Source: CAIWHR01 sp963734085 (GTDB lineage: Bacteria; Pseudomonadota; Gammaproteobacteria; Burkholderiales; Casimicrobiaceae). From it: a stretch of 64,000 bases of DNA. The notes under the pieces are model-generated. The model saw only the letters and a program-made list of their open reading frames with translations, did no database searches and was not told where the DNA came from. The stretch spans positions 496,001 to 560,000 of the forward strand of contig CAVTFT010000017.1 in NCBI GenBank assembly GCA_963734085.1, in the 5' to 3' direction. A program made the translations under genes and the position numbers. Of this stretch, positions 8,747-17,001 are shown piece after piece. Position 1 is the first letter of the stretch. Each line of letters starts with the position of its first letter.

Positions 8747-10687
8747 ATGAAAAACAACACCCGCTTCGCCGCCGCGCGGCGCTACGACATCGTCTGCCTC
8801 GGCCGGCTCGCCGTCGACTTCTACGCGCAGCAGATCGGCGCCCGCCTCGAGGACGTCGCGAGCTTCGCCAGGTACCTCGGCGGCTCGTCGGCCAACACGG
8901 CGTTTGGCTGTGCGCGGCTCGGCCTCAAAGCGGCGATGGCGGCGCGCGTCGGCGACGATGCGATGGGGCGCTTCCTGGTCGAGACCCTCGCGCGCGAAGG
9001 CTGCGACGTCTCGCATGTCAGCGTCGATCCGACGCGCCTCACCGCGGCCGTCGTGCTCGGGATCAAGGATCGCGACACGTTCCCGCTGATCTTCTACCGC
9101 GAAAACTGCGCCGACATGGCCGTCACCGACGCCGATGTCGCCGCGGATTTCCTGGCGCAGGCGAAGGCGCTGCTGATCACCGGCACGCATTTTTCGACGC
9201 GGTACGTGCATGGGATCAGCACCCTCGCCCTCGAGCGCGCCCGCGCGCACGACGTCCGCACGGTGCTCGACATCGACTACCGCCCGGTGCTGTGGGGATT
9301 GACCAAGCGCGGCGACGGCGCGACGCGCTTCATTGCGAGCGACGCCGTCACCGCGCATCTGCAGGCGATGCTGCCGCATTTCGATCTCGTCATCGGGACC
9401 GAGGAGGAGTTCGCGATCGCCGGCGGCAGCACTGACATCATCGCGGCATTGCGCGCGGCGCGGCACGCGACGGCGGCGACGTTCGTCGTCAAGCGCGGGC
9501 CGCTCGGCTGTGCGGTGATCGACGGCGCCATTCCGGCGTCGCTCGATGCCGCGTTCAACGGGCGCGGCGTCAGCGTCGAGGTGTTGAACGTCCTGGGCGC
9601 CGGCGATGCGTTCAACGCGGGCTTCCTGTCCGGCTGGATCCGCGGCGAAGACTACGACGCCTGCGCCCGCTACGCGAATGCCTGCGGCGCGCTGGTCGTC
9701 TCGCGGCACGGCTGCGCGCCGGCGATGCCCACGCGCATCGAGCTCGATCATTTTCTCGCCAACGCCGAGCGGATTACGCGGCCGGACATGGACGTGGAGC
9801 TGACGCGGCTCCACCGCGTGACCGCGCCGCGAACGCCGCGACCAGAGCTTTTCATCTTCGCGTTCGACCATCGCGATCCGTTCTTCGAGCTCGCCCGTGC
9901 GACCGGTGCCGAGGAGCGCCGGATTCCGGCGCTGAAGCAACTGCTCGTTCGCGCGGTGGCCGAGACCGAAATGGCGAAGCGGATCGACGGACGCGCGGGC
10001 CTTTTGTGCGACGATCGCTACGGGCAGGACGCGCTCAACGCGGCGACGGGCCGCGGCTGGTGGATTGGCCGGCCGGTCGAGTGGCCCGGCTCCAACCCGG
10101 TCGTATTCGAGCACGGCCGTTCGATCGGCACGACGCTCGTGTCGTGGCCAGTCGAGCAGGTCGTCAAGTGCCTGGTGCGTTTTCATCCGGACGACGACAT
10201 CGAAACACGGCTCGAGAACGAGGCGCAACTGCGCGCGCTCTACGATGCCGTGCAGGCGACAGGCCATGAGCTCATGGTCGAGATCGTGCCGCCGGCGCAT
10301 CTGCCACGCGGGGGCGACGTCCTGCTGCGCGCGCTCACCCGTCTCTACAACCTCGGCATCTACCCCGAGTGGTGGAAGCTGCCGCCACCCTCACGCGACG
10401 AGTGGCCGGCGCTCGACGCGCTGATCGGCAAGCGCGATCCGTATTGCCGCGGCGTTGTGCTCCTTGGCCAGAACGCGCCGATCGACGAGCTCGCACGCGG
10501 ATTCGTCGACGCGGCCGGCAGCCGCTGCGCCAAAGGCTTCGCCGTCGGGCGTACGATTTTCGGCGAGCCGGCGCGCGCGTGGCTTGCGGGCGCCATCGAC
10601 GATGCGGGACTCGTCGCCGCGGTGCGGACGAGCTATGAAGCGCTGATCGACGCGTGGAGGAATGCGATGCAGGGGGGAGTGCGGTGA
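8747..10687 (+). CDS. iolC: Bifunctional 5-dehydro-2-deoxygluconokinase with DUF2090 aldolase-like domain (IolC)
   Basis: A two-domain cytoplasmic enzyme of 646 residues. Residues about 12-325 form a PfkB sugar kinase: GGSSANTAFGCARLG near the N-terminus and the catalytic GAGDAF at 284-289 with Asp287. Residues about 335-640 form a DUF2090 domain. In proteobacteria this fusion is annotated as kinase plus 5-dehydro-2-deoxy-phosphogluconate aldolase, so one chain may do both the IolC and IolJ steps; the aldolase assignment rests on family annotation. The chosen ATG begins MKNNTRFAAARRYDIVCLGR, directly before the kinase core. The TGA overlaps the GTG start of iolD by two bases. Confidence 0.93.
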   Translation: MKNNTRFAAARRYDIVCLGRLAVDFYAQQIGARLEDVASFARYLGGSSANTAFGCARLGLKAAMAARVGDDAMGRFLVETLAREGCDVSHVSVDPTRLTAAVVLGIKDRDTFPLIFYRENCADMAVTDADVAADFLAQAKALLITGTHFSTRYVHGISTLALERARAHDVRTVLDIDYRPVLWGLTKRGDGATRFIASDAVTAHLQAMLPHFDLVIGTEEEFAIAGGSTDIIAALRAARHATAATFVVKRGPLGCAVIDGAIPASLDAAFNGRGVSVEVLNVLGAGDAFNAGFLSGWIRGEDYDACARYANACGALVVSRHGCAPAMPTRIELDHFLANAERITRPDMDVELTRLHRVTAPRTPRPELFIFAFDHRDPFFELARATGAEERRIPALKQLLVRAVAETEMAKRIDGRAGLLCDDRYGQDALNAATGRGWWIGRPVEWPGSNPVVFEHGRSIGTTLVSWPVEQVVKCLVRFHPDDDIETRLENEAQLRALYDAVQATGHELMVEIVPPAHLPRGGDVLLRALTRLYNLGIYPEWWKLPPPSRDEWPALDALIGKRDPYCRGVVLLGQNAPIDELARGFVDAAGSRCAKGFAVGRTIFGEPARAWLAGAIDDAGLVAAVRTSYEALIDAWRNAMQGGVR

Positions 10688-12546
10688 TCACGGTCCGATT
10701 GACGATGGCGCAGGCGCTGGTCCGGTTTCTCGCGGCGCAGCGCACGACGTGGCAGGGGCGCGACGTGCCGCTCCTCGGCGGCGTGTGGGCGATCTTCGGC
10801 CACGGTAACGTCGCGGGCGTGGGCGAGGCGCTCTATCGCCATCGCGCGTCGCTCGCGACCTACCGCGCACACAACGAGCAGGCGATGGCGCACGCCGCGA
10901 TCGCGTACGCGAAGGCGCATTTCCGGCGGCGAATGATGGCCTGCACTACATCCATCGGACCGGGCGCGACGAATCTCGTCACTGCCGCAGCGACGTCGCA
11001 CGTCAATCGGCTGCCGGTGTTGTTCCTGCCCGGCGACATCTTCGTCTCGCGCGCCCCCGATCCGGTGCTGCAGCAGGTCGAGGATTTCGGCGACGGCGGC
11101 GTCTCGGCGAACGATTGCTTGCGTCCGGTCTCGCGCTACTTCGATCGCATCGCCCATCCGGCCGCGCTCCTGACCGCGCTGCCGCGGGCATTCACGGTGC
11201 TCACCGACTCGGCACAGTGCGGACCGGTGACGCTTGCGCTGCCGCAGGACGTGCAGGCGAGTGCGTACGACTATCCCGAGGCGTTTTTCGAGCCGCGGCT
11301 GTGGCGCATTCGCGCGCCGGTGCCCGAGGAGGCCGATCTCGAACGCGCCATTGCATTGCTGCAGACCGCGAAACGGCCGCTCGTCATCGCCGGTGGCGGC
11401 ATCCTCTACAGCGACGGCGGACCGGAGGCGCTCGAGCGCTTCGTCGAAACGCATCGCGTGCCTGTCGCCGAAACGCAAGCGGGCAAGGGCGCTCTGCGCT
11501 GGGATCACCCGCTGCAGGCGGGCGCGATCGGCGTGACCGGGGCGACTGCGGCGAATTCGCTGGCCCGCGACGCCGATGTCGTGATCGCGCTCGGTACGCG
11601 GCTCGCCGACTTTACCACCGGATCGCATGCGCTCTTCCCGCAAGCGGCAATCCTCGGCATCAACGTCAACGCGTACGACGCGCAGAAAGGGCGTGCGATC
11701 GCGATTCCGGCCGATGCCGCCGCGACGCTCGACGCGCTCTCGCGGCGCGGCGCCGGCTGGACGTCTGCGCGCGAGTGGCAGGAACGTGCCGTCACCGCCG
11801 CGCAGGCGTGGCGCGAAACCGTCTCCGCAATCGTCGGCGGCCGCGAAATCGCTCCGCCTGCGTTGTCGTACGAGGGCGAAGTGATCGGCGCAGTGCAGCG
11901 CACGCATCCGGACTCGGCGACGCACGACGTCGTCGTCTGCGCCGCCGGATCGCTGCCGGGCGAATTGCACAAGCTCTGGCGCGCCGCGCGTCCCGGCGCC
12001 TACCACGTCGAATACGGCTACTCGTGCATGGGCTACGAGATCGCCGGCGGCATCGGCGTCAAGATGGCGGATCCAAAGCGCGAGGTCGTCGTGCTGGTCG
12101 GCGACGGCAGCTACCTGATGCTCAACTCGGAAATCGCAACGTCGGTGCTGCTCGGCACGAAGCTCGTGATCGTCGTGCTCGACAACCGCGGCTACGGCTG
12201 CATCCACCGGTTGCAGCAGGCGTGCGGCGGAGAAGGCTTCAACAATCTGTTCGCCGACTGCGTGCAGGAACCGCCGGGCGCACCAGCGATCGATTATGCG
12301 GCGCATGCGCGATCGCTCGGTGCCTTGTCCGAGCATGTGGGCTCGATCGTCGAGCTCGAAGCCGCGCTCGTCCGCGCGCGCGCGGCTCCAGGCACCTACG
12401 TCGTCGTCATCGACACCGATCCGTTGCGTGCGACCGAGGAGGGCGGATGCTGGTGGGAGGTCGCGGTGCCGGAAGTGTCCGAATCGGAAGCGGTCCGCGC
12501 CGCGCGTGCCGCCTACGAGCGCGCCAAAGGACAACAGGGACGTTGA
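10684..12546 (+). CDS. iolD: 3D-(3,5/4)-trihydroxycyclohexane-1,2-dione hydrolase (IolD)
   Basis: A thiamine-diphosphate enzyme of 620 residues that opens the ring of trihydroxycyclohexane-1,2-dione in inositol catabolism. The N-terminal PYR domain holds HNEQAMAHAAIAYAK with the activating Glu, the middle domain runs about 195-340, and the C-terminal PP domain has the ThDP/Mg signature starting GDGS at about 473-476 and ending in the DNRGYGCIH segment. I chose the GTG at 10684, overlapping the iolC stop, because it gives the usual start MITVRLTMAQALVRFL; an ATG at 10654 would extend into iolC and adds unrelated residues. Confidence 0.94.
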   Translation: MITVRLTMAQALVRFLAAQRTTWQGRDVPLLGGVWAIFGHGNVAGVGEALYRHRASLATYRAHNEQAMAHAAIAYAKAHFRRRMMACTTSIGPGATNLVTAAATSHVNRLPVLFLPGDIFVSRAPDPVLQQVEDFGDGGVSANDCLRPVSRYFDRIAHPAALLTALPRAFTVLTDSAQCGPVTLALPQDVQASAYDYPEAFFEPRLWRIRAPVPEEADLERAIALLQTAKRPLVIAGGGILYSDGGPEALERFVETHRVPVAETQAGKGALRWDHPLQAGAIGVTGATAANSLARDADVVIALGTRLADFTTGSHALFPQAAILGINVNAYDAQKGRAIAIPADAAATLDALSRRGAGWTSAREWQERAVTAAQAWRETVSAIVGGREIAPPALSYEGEVIGAVQRTHPDSATHDVVVCAAGSLPGELHKLWRAARPGAYHVEYGYSCMGYEIAGGIGVKMADPKREVVVLVGDGSYLMLNSEIATSVLLGTKLVIVVLDNRGYGCIHRLQQACGGEGFNNLFADCVQEPPGAPAIDYAAHARSLGALSEHVGSIVELEAALVRARAAPGTYVVVIDTDPLRATEEGGCWWEVAVPEVSESEAVRAARAAYERAKGQQGR

Positions 12547-12547
12547 A

Positions 12548-13468
12548 ATGGCTTTCGCTGTAAGGATCGGCATCAACCCGATTTCGTGGACCAACGACGA
12601 CCTGCCGTCGCTCGGTGGCGAGACGCCGCTCCAAACGGCGTTGTCCGAGGGGAAGGCGATCGGCTACGAAGGCTTCGAGCTCGGCAACAAGTTTCCGCGA
12701 GAGCCCGAAGCGCTGCGCGCGGTGCTCGCGCAGCACGGGCTCGCGTGCGTGTCGGGATGGTATTCGGGACATCTGGCGCGTGGCACGGTCGACGACGAGA
12801 TTGCGGCGGTCGATGCCCATCTCACGCTGCTCGCGGCGAATGGCGCCGACGTCATCGTCTACGGCGAGGTCGCCGATTCGATCCAGGGCCGGCCGGAGCC
12901 GCTGTCGCGGCGCCCGCGTTTCCGCTCGGATGCCGAATGGACAGCGTACGGCAAGCGGATGACGGAATTCGCGCGCTACACGCGTTCGCGCGGCGTGCGC
13001 CTCGCGTACCATCACCACATGGGCGCGTACGTGGAGACCGCCGAGGACGTCGACCGGCTGATGCGGGTGACCGGGCCGGAAATCGGCCTGCTGCACGACA
13101 CCGGGCATGTCACCTTCGCCGGCGGCGATGCGCCGACGGAGCTCGCGAAGCATGTCGCGCGGGTCGTCCACGTTCATTGCAAGGACGTGCGGCCGGCCGT
13201 CGCCAAAATGGCGCGCAACCGCGGCTGGACCTTCCTCGAAGCCGTCGTCAACGGCGCGTTCAGCACGCCAGGTGAGGGCTGCGTCGACTTCGCGGCGGTG
13301 ATTGCCGTGCTGCGCAACGCCGGCTATCGCGGCTGGCTCGTCGTCGAAGGCGAGCAGGATCCGGCGGTCGCGCCGCCGTATCGCTTTGCGGCGACGGCGT
13401 ATCGGCTGCTGCGGACGCTCGTCGCCGGCCGCGTGCCGGACGGTGCGCAGGCAGCTGCGGGGCCATAA
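12548..13468 (+). CDS. iolE: 2-keto-myo-inositol dehydratase (IolE)
   Basis: A 306-residue TIM-barrel enzyme of the AP-endonuclease-2/sugar-isomerase superfamily that dehydrates scyllo-inosose. The N-terminal GINPISWTNDDLPSLGG is diagnostic of IolE. Metal-ligand-type residues lie in YEGFELGNKFP, the LAYHHHMGAYVET segment, LLHDTGHVTFAGGD and VVHVHCKDVR, with VVEGEQDP near the C-terminus. The ATG is one base after the iolD stop. The TAA stop overlaps the dead start of the iolB remnant. Confidence 0.94.
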   Translation: MAFAVRIGINPISWTNDDLPSLGGETPLQTALSEGKAIGYEGFELGNKFPREPEALRAVLAQHGLACVSGWYSGHLARGTVDDEIAAVDAHLTLLAANGADVIVYGEVADSIQGRPEPLSRRPRFRSDAEWTAYGKRMTEFARYTRSRGVRLAYHHHMGAYVETAEDVDRLMRVTGPEIGLLHDTGHVTFAGGDAPTELAKHVARVVHVHCKDVRPAVAKMARNRGWTFLEAVVNGAFSTPGEGCVDFAAVIAVLRNAGYRGWLVVEGEQDPAVAPPYRFAATAYRLLRTLVAGRVPDGAQAAAGP

Positions 13469-13581
13469 ACGAACTGATTGTCAAGGCCGCGCGCGAAGGC
13501 CGGACGATTGCGCGCGTGACGCCGGAATCGGCCGGCTGGCGCTACGTCGGCTTCGAGGCCTTGCCGGGGTGCATGGCATAA
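13465..13581 (+). pseudogene. iolB: Remnant of 5-deoxy-glucuronate isomerase gene (iolB), first 38 codons only
   Basis: This frame encodes ELIVKAAREGRTIARVTP followed by ESAGWRYVGFEA, which is the N-terminus of IolB, then diverges into LPGCMA and a stop at 13579-13581. IolB is normally about 260-280 residues, so more than 85 percent is missing, including the whole cupin core. The position where an ATG is expected reads ATA (13465-13467). One G-to-A change would turn a usual ATGA overlap with iolE into ATAA, which still stops iolE but removes the iolB start; that reconstruction is inference. The next gene begins about 100 bases later, so a deletion joined this stub to the thiolase operon. Confidence 0.8.
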
Positions 13582-13684
13582 CTGCAGTCCCATCCTCCCG
13601 ATCGCAAGTAGAATCAAGGATTCGATGCGCGCGGTCCCGATGCGGGAGCAACGGGGCGGCGACGACCTCACCGGGGAAAAGACC

Positions 13685-14869
13685 GTGGACAGCGAAGTCA
13701 TTGTCGCCGGCGTCGGCATGATCCCGTTCGCCAAGCCGGGGGCGAGCGCGCCCTATGACGAAATGGGTGCAGAGGCGACGGTGGCGGCGCTCGCCGATGC
13801 CGGCGTCGCCTATTCCGAGATCCGGCAGGCTTACGTCGGCTACGTGTACGGCGATTCGACCGCGGGCCAGAAGGCGCTCTACCGCGTGGGCATGACAGGC
13901 ATTCCCGTCGTCAACGTCAACAATAATTGTTCGACGGGCTCGACCGCGCTGTACCTCGCGCGGCAGGCGGTGGAAAGCGGCACTGCTCCGTGCGCGCTCG
14001 CGCTGGGCTTCGAGCAGATGGCGCCGGGCGCCCTTACGGCAAAGTTCACCGACCGGCCAACGCCGTTCGACGACTTCGACCGCGAAACCGACGCGCTGGT
14101 CGGACATCCCGAGGTTCCGCTGGCAATCCGCTATTTCGGCGGCGCCGGCCTGTCGCACATGAAGAAATACGGGACCAGGCTCGAGACGTTCGCGAGGATT
14201 CGCGCCAAGGCGAGCCGGCACGCCACGCACAATCCATTCGCGCTCTTCCGCAAGGAGGTAACGGCCGACGAGGTGCTCGCCTCGCCGACGCTGATGCCCG
14301 GCGTGATGACACGGCTGATGGCCTGCCCGCCGACGTGCGGCGCCGCGGCGGCGATCCTCGTGTCACGCGACTACGCGCGCCACCACAATCTCGACACCAC
14401 CGTGTCGATTGCCGCACAGGCTATGACGACCGATACGCCGCGGACGTTCGAGGCGCACGACATGATCCGGCTCGTCGGCTACGACCTGGCGAGGGAGGCC
14501 GCGCGGCAGGTCTTCGAGGCCGCGGGCATCGGGCCCGACGACGTCGACGTGATCGAGCTGCACGATTGTTTCGCGCAAAACGAGCTCATCAGCTACGAGG
14601 CGCTGGGACTCTGTCCCGAAGGCGGCGCCGCGAAGTTCGTCGACGACGGCGACAACACCTACGGCGGCCGCTACGTGACCAATCCGTCCGGCGGCCTGCT
14701 GTCGAAGGGTCATCCGCTCGGTGCGACCGGCCTCGCGCAATGCTACGAGCTCGTGAACCAGCTGCGCGGGACGGCCGAGGCGCGCCAGGTCGACGGCGCG
14801 CGCGTCGGCCTGCAACACAATCTCGGGCTGGGCGGCGCCTGTGTCGTCACGCTTTACCGGTCTCACTGA
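13685..14869 (+). CDS. Thiolase-family protein, SCP2/lipid-transfer type
   Basis: A 394-residue thiolase-fold enzyme of the SCP2/lipid-transfer-protein branch, expected to cleave or condense acyl-CoA chains in the cytoplasm. The nucleophile Cys82 lies in VNNNCSTGS, the HDCFAQNEL motif carries the second active-site His/Cys region, and GHPLGATGLAQ supplies the GHP histidine. I chose the GTG at 13685 because GGGGAAAA precedes it by a few bases and the core starts at once; an ATG at 13625 would add 20 unsupported residues. It heads an operon with two dehydratase subunits and an acyl-CoA dehydrogenase. The substrate is unknown; steroid or branched side chains are one possibility for this branch. 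Confidence 0.85.
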   Translation: MDSEVIVAGVGMIPFAKPGASAPYDEMGAEATVAALADAGVAYSEIRQAYVGYVYGDSTAGQKALYRVGMTGIPVVNVNNNCSTGSTALYLARQAVESGTAPCALALGFEQMAPGALTAKFTDRPTPFDDFDRETDALVGHPEVPLAIRYFGGAGLSHMKKYGTRLETFARIRAKASRHATHNPFALFRKEVTADEVLASPTLMPGVMTRLMACPPTCGAAAAILVSRDYARHHNLDTTVSIAAQAMTTDTPRTFEAHDMIRLVGYDLAREAARQVFEAAGIGPDDVDVIELHDCFAQNELISYEALGLCPEGGAAKFVDDGDNTYGGRYVTNPSGGLLSKGHPLGATGLAQCYELVNQLRGTAEARQVDGARVGLQHNLGLGGACVVTLYRSH

Positions 14870-14880
14870 CGGTTGGCGCG

Positions 14881-15324
14881 ATGGTCGACCGCAGCCACAT
14901 CGGACGTGCGTTGCCCGTGCATTCCGCCGTCGTCGAGCCCGGACGCCTGCGACTGTTCGCGAAGGCGATCGGCGAGACGCGACCGGAATATGTCGACGAA
15001 GCTGCCGCCCGCGCCGCGGGCCATCCGGGACTGCTCGCGCCGCCGACGTTCACGCTGTGTCTCGACCTCGAGGTGCCCGATCCGTTCGCGTGGATGGCCG
15101 AGCTCGGCGTCGACATCGCGAAGATCCTGCACGGCGGCGAACGCTTCCACTACTTCGCCCCGATTTTCGCCGGCGATCGCCTGACCTTCGCGTCGCATAT
15201 CGCCGACATTCATGAGAAGAAGGGCGGGGCGTTGACTTTCATCATCAAGGTCACCGAAGTCACCAACCAGCACGGCGTTCGCGTGGCGGAGATGCGGGCG
15301 ACGATCATCGTCCGCGCTTCCTGA
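14881..15324 (+). CDS. FAS1-like/MaoC N-terminal-type dehydratase subunit
   Basis: A 147-residue single hot-dog domain of the MaoC N-terminal (FAS1-like dehydratase) family. It starts SHIGRALPVHSAVVEPGRL and holds FAKAIGETRPEYVDE, APPTFTLCL and HYFAPIFAGDRLTF, features of the non-catalytic half of two-domain enoyl-CoA hydratases. It lacks the Asp-x4-His hydratase motif, which is present in the next gene three bases downstream, so the two probably form a heterodimeric hydratase. The start is 11 bases after the thiolase stop. Confidence 0.82.
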   Translation: MVDRSHIGRALPVHSAVVEPGRLRLFAKAIGETRPEYVDEAAARAAGHPGLLAPPTFTLCLDLEVPDPFAWMAELGVDIAKILHGGERFHYFAPIFAGDRLTFASHIADIHEKKGGALTFIIKVTEVTNQHGVRVAEMRATIIVRAS

Positions 15325-15327
15325 CCA

Positions 15328-15744
15328 ATGACACCCACATTGAATTCCGTCAACGTCGGCGATACGTTGCCGCCGCTCGTGCTGCCGCGGGTGACGCGCA
15401 CGATGCTCGCGCTGTACGCGGGCGCATCCGGCGATCACAACCCGATCCACATCGACATCGACTTCGCCCGTGCGGCGGGGATGCCCGACGTGTTCGCCCA
15501 CGGCATGCTGTCGATGGCCTGGCTCGGACGGCTCATCACGAACTGGGCGCCGCAGGCAAGCCTGCGCGAGTTCGAAGTGCGGTTCACCGCGATGACGCAG
15601 GTCGGCGAGCGAATCACCTGTTCCGGCCATGTGGCCGGAAAACTGGAGCGCGACGGCGAGCGCCTGGTGAAAGTCGAGGTTGCCACCGCCAACGCTGCAG
15701 GCGAGATCAAGCTCGCCGGCAGTGCTTTCTTCGCGTTGCCCTGA
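15328..15744 (+). CDS. MaoC-family enoyl-CoA hydratase subunit
   Basis: A 138-residue hot-dog protein with the hydratase-2 motif YAGASGDHNPIH; Asp36 and His41 are the expected catalytic pair. FAHGMLSMAWLG follows as in R-specific enoyl-CoA hydratases. It would hydrate an enoyl-CoA made by the acyl-CoA dehydrogenase encoded 11 bases further on. Pairing with the upstream FAS1-like subunit is inferred from adjacency and complementary motifs. Confidence 0.87.
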   Translation: MTPTLNSVNVGDTLPPLVLPRVTRTMLALYAGASGDHNPIHIDIDFARAAGMPDVFAHGMLSMAWLGRLITNWAPQASLREFEVRFTAMTQVGERITCSGHVAGKLERDGERLVKVEVATANAAGEIKLAGSAFFALP

Positions 15745-15755
15745 AAGATATCCCG

Positions 15756-16898
15756 ATGGCCTACCGTTCTCCCTGGCAGGACGACGAGCTCGAATCCTTC
15801 CGCGGCACCGTCCGCCGCTTCGTCACGGAGGTGCTCGCGCCGCGCGAGCCCGCGTGGCAGGCGGCGCACCAGGTGGACGCGGCATCGTGGCGCGAGATGG
15901 GCGCGCTGGGGCTCCTGCTGTGCGACATTCCCGAGGACTACGGTGGCAGCGGCGGAACCTTCGCGCACGATTGCATCGTCTTCGAGGAGCTTGCCTACGC
16001 CGGCGTCGCAAGCTTCGGAAAATCGGTCCACAACATCTGTGCCCATTACATCGTCGCCTGCGCAACCGAAGATCAGAAGCGGCGCTGGCTGCCGCGGCTC
16101 GCGAGCGGCGAGCTGATTGGCGCGATTGCCATGTCGGAGCCCGCGGCAGGCTCGGATCTGCAGGGCATCCGCACGCGGGCGGCGCGCGCGGGCGACCACT
16201 ACGTCCTCAACGGCTCGAAGACGTTCATTACCAACGGCCAGGTTGCGAACCTGATCATGGTTGTCGCAAAGACCGATCCGGGAGCCGGGGCGAAAGGGAT
16301 CTCGCTCTTCATCGTCGAGACCGACGGGCTCGCGGGATTCCGCCGCGGCCGCACGCTCGACAAGATCGGCATGCCCGGTCAGGATACCTCCGAGCTCTTC
16401 TTCGACGACTGCCCTGTTCCTGCCGATGCGCTGCTCGGCGGGGTCGAAGGCCAGGGCTTTGCACAGATGATGGACGAGCTCCCCTACGAGCGCACGATCG
16501 TCGCGCTCTATGGCGTGGCGGTGATGGAGCGCGCGGTGCGGATCACCACCGAATACGCGCGCGAGCGGCAGGCGTTCGGCCAGGCGCTGATCGAGATGCA
16601 GAACACGCGCTTCAAGCTTGCCGAAGCGAAGACGATCGCGCACGTCGGCCGCGTGTTCATCGATTCCTGCATCGTCCGTTATCTCGAGGGCACGCTCGAC
16701 ACCGCGACTGCGTCGATGGCCAAGTGGTGGCTGACCGACATGCAGTGCCAGGTCGTCGACGAGTGCCTGCAGCTCCACGGCGGCTACGGCTACATGCGCG
16801 AATATCCGATCGCGCAGATGTACGCCGACTCGCGCGTCCAGCGGATCTATGGCGGGTCGAACGAGATCATGAAGGAAATCATCGCGCGGACGCTGTAA
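15756..16898 (+). CDS. Acyl-CoA dehydrogenase
   Basis: A 380-residue FAD enzyme of the acyl-CoA dehydrogenase family that introduces the alpha-beta double bond. Family landmarks are AMSEPAAGSDLQGI near 125-138, GSKTFITNGQVANL, FDDCPVPADALLGG, YARERQAFGQALIEMQNTR and the C-terminal LHGGYGYMREYP plus RIYGGSNEIMKEIIAR. The chain is full length. It follows the two dehydratase subunits in the same operon and is separated from the next gene by a palindromic intergenic repeat. Confidence 0.93.
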   Translation: MAYRSPWQDDELESFRGTVRRFVTEVLAPREPAWQAAHQVDAASWREMGALGLLLCDIPEDYGGSGGTFAHDCIVFEELAYAGVASFGKSVHNICAHYIVACATEDQKRRWLPRLASGELIGAIAMSEPAAGSDLQGIRTRAARAGDHYVLNGSKTFITNGQVANLIMVVAKTDPGAGAKGISLFIVETDGLAGFRRGRTLDKIGMPGQDTSELFFDDCPVPADALLGGVEGQGFAQMMDELPYERTIVALYGVAVMERAVRITTEYARERQAFGQALIEMQNTRFKLAEAKTIAHVGRVFIDSCIVRYLEGTLDTATASMAKWWLTDMQCQVVDECLQLHGGYGYMREYPIAQMYADSRVQRIYGGSNEIMKEIIARTL

Positions 16899-16902
16899 TG
16901 GG

Positions 16903-16995
16903 GTCATTCCCGCGGAGGCGGGAATCCAGCGTCTTTCGACGAACGTCACTGGCCCCCCGCCTACGACACGCGGGGGCAGGCTTCGCGGGGATGAC
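16903..16995. repeat. Palindromic intergenic repeat, copy 1
   Basis: The element begins GTCATTCCCGCG-GAGGCGGGAATCC and ends CGCGGGGATGAC, so its ends are inverted repeats and the left end is itself a small palindrome (CCCGC/GCGGG). A second copy with the same left end and same right end lies at 47708-47775. Both sit between co-directional genes. It is about 93 bases here. Confidence 0.85.
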
Positions 16996-17001
16996 AGGAA
17001 A

